Shown piece by piece: positions 11,667 to 23,320 of a DNA stretch of 64,000 nt; the stretch's first letter is position 1; each line of letters opens with the position of its first letter. A program made the translations under genes and the position numbers. The notes under the pieces are model-generated. The model made no database searches and had not been told where the DNA came from. It saw only the letters and a program-made list of their open reading frames with translations. Source of the stretch: Formicarius rufipectus (Eukaryota; Chordata; Aves; Passeriformes; Formicariidae); assembly GCA_013399695.1 (NCBI GenBank), contig VXAU01003156.1:3839380-3903379 (forward strand), in the 5' to 3' direction.

Positions 11667-11812
11667 CTCATAGAATCATGGAATATCCTGAGTTGGAAGG
11701 GACCCACATGGATCACCCAGTCCAGCTCCTGGCCCTGCACAGGACAACCCAATCCCCGCTGTCCCTGAGAGTGTGGTCCAAATGCTCCTTGAACTCAGGC
11801 AGGCTTGGTGAG
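11667..11812 (-). mobile_element. CR1 3' fragment
   Basis: It opens with the tail TCATAGAATCATGGAATATC, then GAGTTGGAAGGGACCCACA, and continues to the CTGAGAGTGTGGTCCAAATG segment. This is the same subfamily as 13820-13925 and 15194-15440. Confidence 0.88.
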
Positions 11813-13819
11813 CTGATGAGATTGGAGAAATGGCTGAGCACCACTGTGGAAAGGGAGGTGCTTTCAAGTAAGTTTCAAAAGGAATCTTCAGAAGGATTTA
11901 TCTAAGGAAAGTCAGAATTTAAGAACAATCAAATGACACATCATCTGGGCTGCTCTCTCACCAGCAGTAGAAATCCCCAGAACTGAGAGTGCCTTCTTGA
12001 CCTGCTTTGTCCAGAGGGAATTATTCCAGAGCTGAGCTGCTGTGGCTCCTCTGCCCTCTCCAGTGGCTGAGCACGTGCAGAGCTTTGGAGGCTGCTCCTG
12101 CCAAGCTAACAATGCTGACCTCGGAGTTCAAGCAGGAGAGACTTATGTTTTCAGGTCAAGAGATCCTTGGCTCATTCCCCACAGATAAACCAAGCAGGAG
12201 GTGCAGGAGAGCAGGGCACACACCGAAATCATTTCAGCTACCAGTGGAGTGAAACAGTCACGGGGGGATTGAGGTGGGTCCCACAGAAACACGCCTGGTG
12301 TGACTGTGCCCAGGCTGCTGTGCAGCCCCCTCTCCCCCTCCCTCCTTGTGCTCAAGGGGATCACCCTGTCCCTCCAGGAGCTCTAAAACAGGCTGGGCCA
12401 TGTTGAATACTCTGGTCTTTCTTTTACGAGGAGAGAAATAGCCTCACATTTTCCTTGGAGAGAGACGTAGAGGGAAGGAATTTCTGAGCTGGAGGGTGAC
12501 TTTGAGCCCTGCTTTAGGCTGAGCTGAGTAGGACACCCAGGACACCCAGTTTTGGGCTGGAGCTCATGGAGGCTGGAGCACCAGAGCCAGGTGGATGCCT
12601 GTGTGTCCCTCGACTGGAGCTGGTGCAGCCCCCACATCCCCTCGTGGTCCTGCTGGGTCGTTGAGCTTGAGCTGGATGTCTGGAGCTGGTTCCCAGCAAA
12701 GCCCGCATCGAGGGAGAATAACATCCAGCTGATGCTGTGAGCCATGGTGGGGGCCAGCAAAGGGAGTTGTGGGTTGGAGAGAGGCAGTGATTGAGGTCTT
12801 CACTGTGAAGGTAAAAGCCTCCTCTGAGATTGAAGGCAGTGAGGGAGAGGGGCACGGTCCTGAGAGCCAAGAGCAACCAACCAGTCTCCAAACATTAGGC
12901 TTGGATTTATCTCTAGTGCTGAGCCAGGACATATTCTATCCCTCCATCAGCAGCTCATCCTGACAAGAGAAAGGATTGCCTCCCTTCTGCTGGGTCACTA
13001 GAACTCTGTGTCACCCTTCCCAGCGCAGGAATCTGTTCCTTCTGCTGGGAAGGGCCTGGAGAGGGAAATCAATTGGCACTGTTATCAGACTTTTCTACCC
13101 AGTAGTTAATGGGACTAAACATCCAAATGGATTTCCAGGCCATTCCCAAATTCATGAGGGTGTACAAGTCCCCTGGAGAAGGAAGGGAGGGATGGAGGAA
13201 TCCTTGGGAGAGGTGCTCAGTGTTTGCTGGCCTGGGGGGGCCCATTAGTTTTGCCAGCATGTAATGCAGAATGCAGTGCTTGTTCCAAACAGAAACGATT
13301 TAACCTTGAATGAGGGAAACACAAGCAAGCAGCAGCAGTGGAACAATAAAGAAATTCCATCTCTGATCTCCTGTGACCCCCGTTCTGCTCAAATGGCTCA
13401 CATGTCAGCGAGACATTACTCTCCTGAGTGGCTGGAAGTGCATTATGCATGAGAGTGTGGCCACTGGTGGCTCCTCCAGGGCAGAAAAGCATCTCTTGGA
13501 CTCCACAGAGCTGGCCTGGGCTCTGTGGGTTTGAGACACGGGAGCTGCTTGGGGTGGGGAGGAGTGGGGTTGTGCCTGGGTGGGTTTGGCACAGAAAAGG
13601 GCTTTGTGCTGAGTTCCCCGTGGGGTTGTGTGGAGGGGCTTTGCTGTGCAGCTGGAGCAGCAGAGCAGGCTCAGCTCTCCAGATCCACAGTGTTTGTTGG
13701 TGGGATATTGATTTTGGGGTGAAGCTGAAGCACATGCCAGCTTTTGGCATCTCCCCAGGTGGTGGCAGAGCTGCCCCAGTGCTGGAGGGAGGGCAGACAT
13801 GGCTTTGCTCTGCCAGTGG
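11813..13819. other. unannotated sequence
   Basis: Two kilobases without a recognised repeat or exon. The 203-codon minus-strand frame at 13217-13828 runs into the flanking CR1 tail and carries no motif. Confidence 0.4.
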
Positions 13820-13925
13820 TAGAATCACAGAATCTCCTGAGCTGGAAGGGACCCACAGGGATCATTGAGTCCAGCTCTTATCCCTGCACAGGACACCCCA
13901 AGAATCCCTCACTGAGAGCTCACAC
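13820..13925 (-). mobile_element. CR1 3' fragment, left arm of an opposed pair
   Basis: TAGAATCACAGAATCTCCTG and GAGCTGGAAGGGACCCACAG mark the antisense CR1 tail. It is truncated after about 100 bp and is followed 50 bp later by a sense CR1. Confidence 0.88.
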
Positions 13926-13974
13926 CAGCCTGAAGCTTCCTCCTGAGGGGCAGTGGAGGCTCAGATCCAAACTC

Positions 13975-14234
13975 TTCTCTCTGTGACCAGGGACAGCACC
14001 CAGGGAATGGCTGGAGCTGTGCCAGGGCAGGGTCAGGTTGGATTTCAGGACAAGGTTCTTCCCCCAGAGGGTGGTGGGCACTGACCAGGCTCCCCAGGGC
14101 CGTGGGCACAGCACCAAGGCTGCCAGAGCTCCAGGAGGGTTTGGACAACACTCTGAGGTTCAGGGTGGCATTGTTGCAGGGCCAGGGACTGGATGCCTTG
14201 AGGATCCCTTCCAGCTCAGGCTATTCCATGACCC
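13975..14234 (+). mobile_element. CR1 3' fragment, right arm of an opposed pair
   Basis: Sense CR1 from GACCAGGGACAGCACCCAGG through CCCAGAGGGTGGTGGGCACT to the tail TCAGGCTATTCCATGACC. With the antisense copy at 13820 it makes an inverted arrangement with both tails outward. Confidence 0.9.
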
Positions 14235-14889
14235 CACGGCATGGCGACCACTGTACAGGTGTGCGTTGCAGTATGCAGGATTTGGCAGCTGTGCAGGTGC
14301 CATCCCCAAGGATGAATCCAGGCTTTGCCAGGGCAGAGTGTGGGTGTTGTGGTGCTGCTCCAGGACCTGCTGAAGGCTCTTTTACACTGGCCCTGCAAGC
14401 TGGGCTATTTCTCCTTAACCTCTTGTTGTTGCCCAGGACTAAACCAGTGGCTCGTTTACTCCCTGTTTCTGGACTCTGAGTTTTCCCTCTCAAAGCCAGA
14501 CCTTTCTCAGGGAGCAGAGCATTCCCACGTGTCCCTGAAATCCAAGCTGCAGCACAACTGCCCAGTGGGAGCTCTGGGAAGTGGTGGGGAGTAACAACCT
14601 GCTCAAAATAAAAGCATGTTTCTTCATTAGGTGAAACAATTCATCAGAGGGAATGGGATTTTACAAGAACAAAAGGCTCATAGCACAGTTTACCTCATTT
14701 AATCCTACAAGCTGTGTTTGACGGGCTTTGCTTTTCCATTATAACTCACATTCTCCTAGCAAAGCTGCAATCCCATTCCTGGGCTTCTTTCTGCTCTCTC
14801 CAGTCCCTTCTTGGAAGGCTCAGAGCACCTTCCAGTACCTGAAGGGACCTACAGGGAACCCAGAGACAGACTCTTCATCAGGAACTGTA
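14235..14889. other. unannotated sequence
   Basis: Nothing recognised. Moderately AT-rich at 14595-14760. Confidence 0.4.
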
Positions 14890-15193
14890 GTGGCAGGACA
14901 GGGGAGATGGATTCAGATTGAAAGAGGGAAGATTTACATGGGATATTGGGAAGGAATTGTTCCCTGTGACAATTGGCAGGCCCTGGCACGGGTTGGGCAG
15001 GACAGGGGAGATGGATTCAGATTGAAAGAGGGAAGATTTACATGGGATATTGGGAAGGAATTGTTCCCTGTGACAATTGGCAGGCCCTGGCACGGGTTGG
15101 GCACAGAAGCTGTGGCTGCCCCACCCCTGGAAGTGTCCAAGGCCGGGTTGGACGGGGCTTGGAGCAACCTGGGCTGGTGGAAGGTGTCCCATG
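14890..15193 (+). mobile_element. CR1 3' fragment carrying a 104-bp tandem duplication
   Basis: Typical CR1 phrases GATATTGGGAAGGAATTGTT, CAGGCCCTGGCACGGGTTGG and GGAAGTGTCCAAGGCCGGG. The segment 14893-14996 is repeated exactly at 14997-15100. The tail is lost, and an antisense CR1 tail starts directly at 15194. Confidence 0.92.
14893..15100. repeat. perfect 104-bp tandem duplication
   Basis: Two adjoining units (14893-14996 and 14997-15100) beginning GCAGGACAGGGGAGATGGAT. I saw no mismatch between them, so the duplication is young compared with the CR1 that contains it, or has been homogenised. Confidence 0.95.
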
Positions 15194-15440
15194 GTTCATA
15201 GAATATCCTTAGTTGGGAGGAACCCATTGAGATCATCCAGTCTGACTCCTGGCTCTGCACAGACACCTCAACAATCCCACCCCGTCCCTCAGAGTGTTGT
15301 CCAAGCACTCCTGCAGCTCTGGCAGCCTTGGTGCTGTGCCCACTGCCCTGGGGAGCCTGTTCAGTGCCCACCACACTCTGGGGGAAGAACCTTGTCCTGA
15401 GATCCAACCTGACCCTGCCCTGAGATTCAATCCCCTTCAC
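15194..15440 (-). mobile_element. CR1 3' fragment
   Basis: Tail TTCATAGAATATCCTTAG, then CCTCAGAGTGTTGTCCAAGC and GGGGAGCCTGTTCAGTGCCC. It abuts the sense CR1 at 14890-15193 so that the two 3' ends face each other. Confidence 0.9.
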
Positions 15441-16669
15441 CAGCTTTAGGTTCCCCCGATTTAGTTCCTGCTCATGAAGCTGGGAGAGAACAAACAGTGT
15501 ATTTTCTCCCCTTCCCTGTCGAGTTGCTGCTTTACTTTCCCAAAACTTGGCCATCCAGCTACTGAAGAAGACCAGGGAGTTAGAAGGAATGAGGGGGATT
15601 ATTCTATAGGCATGTAGAACATTTGCAAAAACAACATTTTGGACTTCACTGAAATGTCTAAAAGTGTGAGGCTGGGGCAGGACACGATGGGCTTCTTCTT
15701 GTTGTCCCTCCAGACACTGCAGCGAAACAAAGTGAGGCATTTGCAGCAGTCTGGGCTCTGAACTGCAATCCCCCTGTCCCTGGATGAGCCCAGGGCTGGT
15801 GTTGCTATCCAGGAGGTGCCAGAATTCTGGAGGAACTCTAGCAGAGTGCTGTTCTACAGCAGCTCCTGCTACTTCCCAGCCACCTCTTACATTTCGGGCC
15901 GTTTGATGTTCGCTTCGTGGGAGAGAAGCACAGCACTAATTAAGTCAGGATCCTCAGCAGCTCTGCATCTCCTGCCAGTCAGGAAGGGCTGATCTGCCAC
16001 TCCTGAGACTGCAGAGCGTCGATGCAGAACAAAGAGCTCTGGCACTCCCCCTCCATCAGAGGAAAGCAGCCGGCTCCCTGCACCGCCGCACATGGGCAGC
16101 ACCAGGCAGGGCTGCGCCTGCAACCACTCACTCCCTCCCTCTGTTCTTTCCCAGCTTTTGTCACATTCCCCCTCCATTCCCTGCGTGCTCCGGGGCAGGA
16201 ATTCTCCCTGATTATGCATGTGCATGCAGCAGCAGGCTTTGATCTCCTCACAGCATCCTGTGGTACAGCAGAAGGAGCAGTTTTTGGATAGGATGGATAG
16301 TTGGAAGCGTCTGTGCTCGTGTTTCTGCCCAGGACACGTGCAGAGCCTGGCAGCTTCCTGAGTTTGGGGGGGCTTGCCCTCTTTGGAAGGGCCCTGTCTG
16401 GGTGGATCAACAGCTGCCTTCCCTCCTTCCCTGCAAAGCCACGCCAGGCAGAGCAGCAGAGGGATGTGGGGGCCAGGAGCACTGTGAGGGCAAAGAGCTG
16501 GGGTGGGATCTGGGCAGGGGTGGCTGATTTGAGGGGTGAGGGTGCTGTGTTGGGAACGGTGCTGGTTTTCAGGAGCACTGGGAGAAGAGCCAGCCAATGT
16601 TCTCCCTCTCTAGCCTTGACTGAGCTGTCTCCCTCTCCATACAGAGGAAGGGTTGCCTGGCATTGCAAG
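15441..16669. other. unannotated sequence; 15890-16290 repeat-poor
   Basis: Minus-strand open frames of 236 and 268 codons overlap here in different phases and enter the CR1 on the right, so neither is called. The part at 15890-16290 has scattered CpG, AATTAAGT and an octamer-like ATTATGCATGTGCATG, and could be conserved regulatory sequence (inference). Confidence 0.3.
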
Positions 16670-17205
16670 GATTGAATCATAGGATAATCAAATGGTTTGG
16701 GTTGGAACTTAAATGCCACCTCGTTCCACCTCCTCTGCCATGGGCAGGGACACCTTCCACCAGCCCAGGTTGCTCCAAGCCCCATCCAGCCTGGCCTTGG
16801 ACACTTCCAGGGATGGGGCAGCCACAGCTTCCCTGGGATTCAACCTGTGCCAGGGTCTGCCCACCCTCACAGCCAACAATTCCTTCCCAATAGCCCATCT
16901 AACCCTTCCCTCTGACAGTGGCAAGTCATTCCCACTTGTCCTGGCACTCCAGACCCCTGGGAATAGTCTCTCTCCATGTTTCTTGTAGCTCCTTCAGGCA
17001 CTGCAAGGCCACATGAGGTCCCCCCAAAGCTTCTCTTCTTCAGGCTGGACAATCCCAGCTCTCCCAGCCTTTCCTCCCAGCAGAGCTGCTCCATCCTCTG
17101 CCCATCCTGGTGCCTCCTCTGGACTCTCTCCAGCAGCTCCATGTCCTCCCTGTGCTGTTCCCCAGGGCTGGGGCAGCTCTGCAGGTGGAGTGGGGAGGGG
17201 GGGCT
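16670..17205 (-). mobile_element. CR1 LINE 3' part, ~535 bp
   Basis: Antisense CR1 from the tail AATCATAGGATAATCAAATGG through GGGCAGGGACACCTTCCACC, TCCTTCAGGCACTGCAAGGC and CAGAGCTGCTCCATCCTCTG to CAGCTCTGCAGGTGG. It is collinear with 28340-29472 in reverse and with 42797-43248 in the same orientation. Confidence 0.95.
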
Positions 17206-18559
17206 TTTCCTCTCTCTACATGATGAACTGAACACTGAGAACATTGTTTTTTGTCCCAGATTCTTTCAGGAGCTGCTTCTGGAGCTCCAGGGTGTTTCTG
17301 CTCAGCCTGACTGCCTTGCTGAGGTGCTGTGAGCCCGAGGCTGCCTTGCTTCATGAAGGGAATTATCTGCACCTTGTACTGCTGATGTTGTAAGTGAGCC
17401 TGACACAGCTCATTTTCTCCCTGTGCCTTTGTCTTTTAATTTTGGAGGATGTTCTTTTCCTGACAGAATTTCCAATTCAGTTAATTTTCTCTGCCTGCAG
17501 TAGGAGGGGAGAAAAAGGTGCTTTGAGGGGTTGTTGCATGTATTATTAATTGTCCTCAATTCCAGGCAGCGTACTCTTTTTCTGCCTGATATTCCCGTTT
17601 TCTCCTAACTAATATTGGCTGCAGGTTTGAAAGAGGTTTGGCATTTGAAATTATATGGATTTCTTTGTGCTGGGAGTGTTTTCAAAGCTGGCAAACGTGG
17701 CTCCTCCGTTTATCTGAAGGTAAAATGGCACAGTGTTAGTCATCAGTCAATTGAACTGTGTGTTGTAGAGCAGTTGATTATTGGAGCTGCCTGTGTTTCC
17801 TGAGCTGGTTAAACATCACCCACAAGTGCTGTGTCAGAACCTGTCCACTAAACATCATTAAATCTGCAGAAGCAGGAAAGTGCTCCTGCACAGAGATGAA
17901 CAGGTTTGGGTCATTCCCAGCCCTGCTGATCCTGTTGGGAGGCGAGTGTGGCCCTGGATAATAAGCAGCATTTCATGTTGGGGCTGTGTGGTGCTGCATG
18001 TTGATTTTTCAGGGCTGTCAGTTCCCACAGAGCTTCAGGCCCAGGTGGGATGAGTTTTGTGATTCCAGCCCAGTTCCTGATGAGCTCTGTCTCATAGCAG
18101 GAGAAAAGATGCATTTTCAGCTCATCAGAACACAATTCAAGCCACACAGTTGTTAAAGCTGTTTAGATAAACGGGGCACTCAGCCCAGAGCAGGTGAAAC
18201 AATCTCCTGACAGCAGCCTGGGGGTCAAGGTGACTGTCCTGTTTCTGTACAAACCTCCCTCGAGCAAAGGAAACAACGCATTTCCCAGGGGAAATAATTA
18301 ACCTGTTCATTAATTTCTGAGAGGAGCTGTGGGAGGTTCCTCTCCCGTCTCTGGGATTCTCACTCCTCATAACCCTTCCCAAAGCTATGCCCTTGCAGCA
18401 CACCCTGGGCACGGTGGCAGGACGGGGGCTGGATGCTCCTGCTTTGGGATGTGAGTGGGTGGGGAAGGAGCCCCTGCCTGGAGCTGGGCACCTCCTCAGC
18501 CGTGCCCATGGAACACCCAGTTAGTGGGGGGACTGTCCCAAGGGGGAGCAGCAACTTCA
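17206..18559. other. unannotated AT-rich sequence
   Basis: No repeats recognised. Two stretches (17430-17720 with TATTATTAATTGTCC, and 18150-18330 with GGGGAAATAATTAACC) are repeat-poor and AT-rich with homeodomain-like TAATTA/ATTAAT cores. They are candidates for conserved non-coding DNA only. Confidence 0.3.
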
Positions 18560-18564
18560 GCCTC

Positions 18565-19295
18565 TGTCCTCGTTATGGCAGCCAAGACCAGTTTGTCACT
18601 GTGGGTGTGTATTCTAAACACTGTAAGTCATTTTTCTCACCAACTGCTCACCATGGACCATTGGCAGCAGCTGCCCAGGGCACACCCCACCCCTCAGGGT
18701 ACAAGCTGGGTGTTTGGGAACTTCTTTGGAATAAGGAACATTTCCTGTCTTCACACCAATGACTCAGCTGTGGTAAGTCCCCTCTAGGGAGTTATCCCCT
18801 TCACACCCACCTGAGGGGTCATGTCTGCTCATGGACCATCGGGGATGCCAAAAATATGCCATGACTGACCTCACAGAGTAAATCACCCACTGTGACACTC
18901 TCCACTCTGGGGTGTTCCTATCTGAGCCCAAGCAGAGATAAGCTTGAGGTTTTGGGACTGGGACACCACTGGTGGGATCCAGAGGAGGAGCAGAGCCTCA
19001 CCAGGACTGTGACTACCACTCTCAACCACACTGACCATCATCCTCACCGGCAGCTTTTTTCTTTCCTTTCGCTCTGCACTCAGGGGGCCCACGTGGTGCT
19101 CAGCACAGGGGTTGGTGAGCTCCATCCTGCTCGTGCCCCGCTGGGCTGGGCTGTACATCTGGTTTTGGGGATCAAATGGGTTTTTCATCTGTCTCAGTGT
19201 ATTTTGTGATCTTTTTATGTAATTGTTTTTCTGCCTTGCAATCCCATTCTGAGTTGGGTTCATTTCCCCTGCCAGTTTAACTTTAAACCAGCATA
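18565..19295 (+). mobile_element. solo LTR, family B copy B1 (ERVL-like)
   Basis: A 731-bp element starting TGTCCTCGTTATGGCAGCC and ending AACTTTAAACCAGCATA. It is flanked by a perfect 5-bp duplication, GCCTC, at 18560-18564 and 19296-19300. The ends form an imperfect inverted repeat (TGTCCTGGTTA / TGTGCTGGTTTA in the family). It carries a CACGTG core at 19090-19095 that is shared with four other family B copies. No internal retroviral sequence adjoins it. Confidence 0.88.
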
Positions 19296-19300
19296 GCCTC

Positions 19301-20632
19301 CAAGAACTGTGCCCATCCCTCAGCTCAGCAGCCAGCAGGGTTTGGGAAATCCCAGGCTGGAGTGAGTAGAGGAACCAGGGAGGAATGGGCATTCTGTGCC
19401 CCCAGAGCTCCATAAAGGCTTGTTTTCCTGGCTGTTGTGGAGCAGGGATAATGTTCACATTGCCCTTATTTGTACCTTCATGCTGCATCTCTCCCTTGAT
19501 CCCAGCAAATTCCTTGTGTTAATTTTATTCCTCCCCAGCCACTCCCTTGGGTCCAGCCTCTTCCTTGCTGGAGTCTGGACAGCCCCTCCACAGGGAGCAG
19601 CCTCTGCCCTGCCCTTGCTTGCACGCCTCCTGCCTGTTGTTTCTGTGATTTTCCTGTAGCTGTCACACTGGGATTGGCCTCCTCCTCTCCCTCCCTGCCC
19701 CTGCCAGCCCGGGGTTCTCAGACTCTGAGCTGCTGTGGGATCCAGCCCTGCTCCTGCTCCAAAGGAAACCTCTAAAGCCACCCAGAGCGTGTCCAATAGG
19801 ATTTGTGATGCTTCCAACCTCCCAGTGTTGTTGACTGCCCCTTTCAAGTGTGGCCAGGGCCTTATCTCTTGGTAATAGGGAGAATTTATAATTTCCTTCA
19901 GAAAAAAAAAAGAGAAAAAAAAAAAGAGCCTTAAAAAATCCTCCACCTTTCTATTTATTTTTTTGATATAAGAAGTCAAGTAAAAGGGATAACAAAGTTG
20001 TTAAAAGTTCAAAAGGAACGTTAATCCCTGTAATGGTGACTAATCAACCTTTATCCAGACAATCCCCTCGAATCTCTGGGGCCTTGGTGTGGTTGAGGAT
20101 TCCCCCAGGCTGGGCTTGGACTCCTTTAGAGCTGCTGGGAAACCTCCTGCTCCTCTGTCTTGTCCCTCACAAACACTCTGGCACATTCCCGGGCTTGGAG
20201 CAGCTTCCAAGGTACCTGAGCTTTGCTGGCTGATCTCTCAACTTGATGAGCAAACACAGAGTGCTCTTCCCTGGGAGGGCTGGACCATCCGGGGGGGAAT
20301 ACCTTCAGTGGAGCTGCTTGTATCTGACGTGGGGTCTGGGCAGGGCACTGACACGGGAGCAATTCCTCAGGGGGACCACTCCGGGCATGACTTCTCCACC
20401 AGGAGACCTGTGGGGTGTGGGACACGCTGGCCAGCACTGCTTGCTCTGTGCTTGGAAGCCTTTGGCTCCTCCAGTGTCACCACACGTTGTAGATCCTGGG
20501 GAAGGACAGAGCAGTTACCACAGCCAGAAGTGTTTTCCTTGGCAAAGATGCTCTTTGAAGAGCTCCTCCTCCCACAAACATCCCAAGGTGGCTGTCACTC
20601 CTACGCTCAGTTTTCACTGGGATCAAACCTGC
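19301..20632. other. unannotated sequence with an A-rich run
   Basis: Contains the A-rich run at 19902-19925 in a generally AT-rich 19780-20050. The 242-codon frame at 20089-20817 (+) continues into LTR A3 and has no motif; not called. Confidence 0.4.
19902..19925. repeat. A-rich simple repeat
   Basis: Two runs of A separated by AGAG; low-complexity sequence. Confidence 0.9.
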
Positions 20633-20637
20633 AAGGT

Positions 20638-21638
20638 TGTCAGAGGTTTCTGCAGCTGAATTTTAGTAGAAGGGGGGGCTTCCAGGATGGTTTTTGTTGG
20701 AAGCTGCCAGAAGCTTCTCCTGTCCTGTGGAGCCAAGGACAGCCAGGGCCAGGAGGGACCTCCTGCTGGTGGCCAGAGTTGAGCCAGTTAAGACTCACAG
20801 TCACAGCTCTGGGGTAACATAGTTAAGGATTTAGGAGTGTGGGGCAGTTGGAAATTCCAGCCAAGGTGGGAACAGGAGGAGGAAAAGGAGGGACTCCACA
20901 CTGGAGCAGGGGGGGAAGGACTAAAAGTTATTCCCCACCCCTCCTGCAGCCCCTGGAGATCCCTCGGGGTGCACAGACCCCCCTGCAGCCCCTGGAGGAG
21001 CAGGTGGATGCAGAACGAGCTGTTGCCCTGTGGGAGGCCCAGGATGGAGCGAGATCCTGCAAGAGACTCATGGCCATGACTCGTGGAGAAGGAGCCCCAC
21101 CTGGAGCAGGATTTTCCCCCAGTAGAAGTGTTGCCCCGGGGGTGGACTCACGTTGGAGAGTCTATCAAGGACTGTCCCCCGTGGGAGGGACCCCAGGGGA
21201 GCAGGGGAAGGACTCAGAGCTGTGGCCCCCCTGCAGCCCGTGGGCAGGACCGTGGGGGAGCAGGTTGTCCCCCTGCAGCCCACGGAGCCCATCGGGGGGC
21301 AGAGACCCGACTGCCCCCCATGGAGTGACCCCCAGGACAAGAGCAATGGCAGCAACAACACCCACCTGCAAACCCCCATTCCCTGCTCCCTGGAACTGCT
21401 GGGAAAGGGAGGAGTGGGAGGAGAAAGGTGTTGTTAAGACTGATTTATTTCTTACTTTTTAGTTTTATTACTTTTAGTTTTAGTTCTTACCTTGTTAGTA
21501 GTAAATGTATGTATTTATCCACTCTGAGTTTGCTTTGCCATTATCTCTCACCTGTTTTTTGCCTTTTCTCCTTTTCCTTTCCCTCTGGGAAAGGTGGGGG
21601 CTGGAGGTTTGGGTGGACACGGGGTGAGAACCACCACA
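20638..21638 (+). mobile_element. solo LTR, family A copy A3, long form
   Basis: A 1,001-bp element from TGTCAGAGGTTTCTGCAGC to GAGAACCACCACA. It is flanked by a perfect 5-bp duplication, AAGGT, at 20633-20637 and 21639-21643, and is the reference copy for the family. It shares with A2 the block around 20990-21300 (GTGGATGCAGAACGAGCTG, GGACTCACGTTGGAGAGTC), absent from A1 and A6. No gag, pol or env beside it. The 207-codon frame inside (20839-21462) starts at GTG and is not preserved in the short copies. Confidence 0.92.
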
Positions 21639-21643
21639 AAGGT

Positions 21644-22214
21644 GAAGCAGGATCCAGCAGCTCCACGGAAAAGACAAGAGCCTCCTCAGACCTCAGAGCA
21701 GTGGGGACTCCCTGGGCTTTTCAGGTGGTTCTTTGCTGCTTTCAAGCCCCTCTTTGGTGGCCTTGGGTGGTTTGTTGACTGCAGGGAGACTGCTGCAGAC
21801 AAACACCCACACTGGCTTAGGTGTGTTAGAGGTGGTTGGAGTAAAGCCTTCTGCTGCATTGCCATTTGGGAGGGGAGGATGGAATTTCATTATTCTGTAC
21901 TGACAGGCATTTCAGGTGCTGGCAGGAACAGCCCCTGTGCTTGTCTTCCTTCTTGGGTGGGGTTGCTGGACTTGGGTGCTGAGTGCTGTGCCCACAAGCC
22001 CAAGATGCTTCCAGCTGTGCCCCTGGTGCCAAGGATGAGGGGATAAACGTGGGGGTGTTTGCTCCAAGTTGGGTGGCAGCTGGGGGTGGCTGTTTCCATG
22101 ACCCAGGAATCCCCAGCTTCTCAAGAAAGAGCTTTTGGGATGTTCTGTGTGTGAATAGGGAGGAGTTGAGTTGGTCTCCTTGAAACTCAGAGCATCTAAG
22201 CCGGCCCTTTAAGT
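21644..22214. other. unannotated sequence
   Basis: Nothing recognised between LTR A3 and the next CR1. Confidence 0.4.
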
Positions 22215-22512
22215 CAGGATTAGTTCTGTCTGGGGAAGAGGAGGCTTCAGGAGGACCTTACAGCAGCCCTCCAGTGCCTAAAGGGGCTCCAAGAAAGCTG
22301 GAGAGGGATGTGAGATAGGGGCCTGGAGTGACAGGATGAGGGGGAATGGCCTGGAATTGAAGAAGGGCAGGTTTAGATTAGATATTAAGGGCTTTACCCA
22401 GAGGCTGGGCAGGCACTGGCACAGGTTGCCCAGAGAAGTTGTGGCTGCCCCATCCCTGGGAGTGTCCAAAGTCAGGTTGGATGGGGTTTGGAGCACCCTG
22501 GGCTGGTGGACC
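22215..22512 (+). mobile_element. CR1 3' fragment
   Basis: Runs from GGCTTCAGGAGGACCTTA through AGAAAGCTGGAGAGGGATG and AGATTAGATATTAAGGGC to GGAGCACCCTGGGCTGGTGG. The terminal tail is missing. Confidence 0.92.
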
Positions 22513-23129
22513 TTCAGATTCATGGTGCTTCTCCAAACTGTGATAAAGATCCACTCAGCCATGAAGCAACTTCCCTTGAAAGCTGGTGTGCATTGAGGAA
22601 AAAAACTGGGCATTCTCCATTGAAATGTGAGAGTCAAGAAGAATCAAGGTGAGTTTCTGATTCAAGGGTCCCTTAAATATTTCTTTTAAAGCTTTGAAAA
22701 ACACTCAGTGTTATTGTGGATTTTTCTTAATGGGTAAATTGAAATCTGCTTCCCCAAATAATTTTAGGGGGTTAAAATTTCCTCTTTGAAGCTTTCTGGG
22801 CATTTTTTTTTTCCTAAGAGGACTTCCACTGCCTGAGGTGATTCAGGGGTTAACAGGTTAATTAAACATTGGAGCAACTCACTGAGGTGTGAGCTGACTT
22901 TCTATCACTTGGCTTTGAAAATCCACATGTGCCTGGGTGCAGGAATCCCTGGGCAGCCACCTCCTGCCTGGGGGAGCTGGATGAGGCAGGATTACTGGGA
23001 GATTCCTCAGAGGACATCCCTGGGTGCTTATTAATCCCTTCTCCTTTCCTGGTCTGATTCCCCTCCGGATGGAGGCTCGGTGTTGGTGCTCCCACACGTG
23101 GATTCAGGGGGAAGGGTGAGCTCTGCTCC
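22513..23129. other. unannotated sequence
   Basis: AT-rich 22660-22870; no repeat or gene recognised. Confidence 0.4.
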
Positions 23130-23320
23130 CAGGAAATCAGGCAGGTTTAAATTGGATATTAGGGAAAATTTCTTCAGGGAAAGGGTTGTCAGCCTGTTGG
23201 AACAGGCTGTCCAAAAGCACCTGGATGTGGCACTTGAGGACATGGTGGTGGTGCTGGGCTGGCAGTGGCTTGATGACCTTCAAGATCATTCCCAACCTTA
23301 ACCTTGATTCCATGAAATCC
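23130..23320 (+). mobile_element. CR1 3' fragment, a different subfamily
   Basis: AAATTGGATATTAGGGAAAA, then TTTCTTCAGGGAAAGGGTTG, a TGGAACAGGCTGTCC segment and ATTCCCAACCTTAACCTTGA near the end. The wording differs from the GGGCAGAGAAGCTGTGGCTG type seen elsewhere, so this belongs to another CR1 subfamily. Confidence 0.88.

Noticed and set aside
15887..16785. Minus-strand frames of 236 and 268 codons
   Set aside because: They overlap in different phases, run into an antisense CR1, and show no recognisable protein feature.
20839..21462. 207-codon frame inside LTR A3, with a partial relative in A2, resembling an LTR-encoded gene
   Set aside because: Begins with GTG rather than ATG, is frameshifted between A2 and A3, and is missing in A1 and A6. 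GC-rich tandem units explain the openness.
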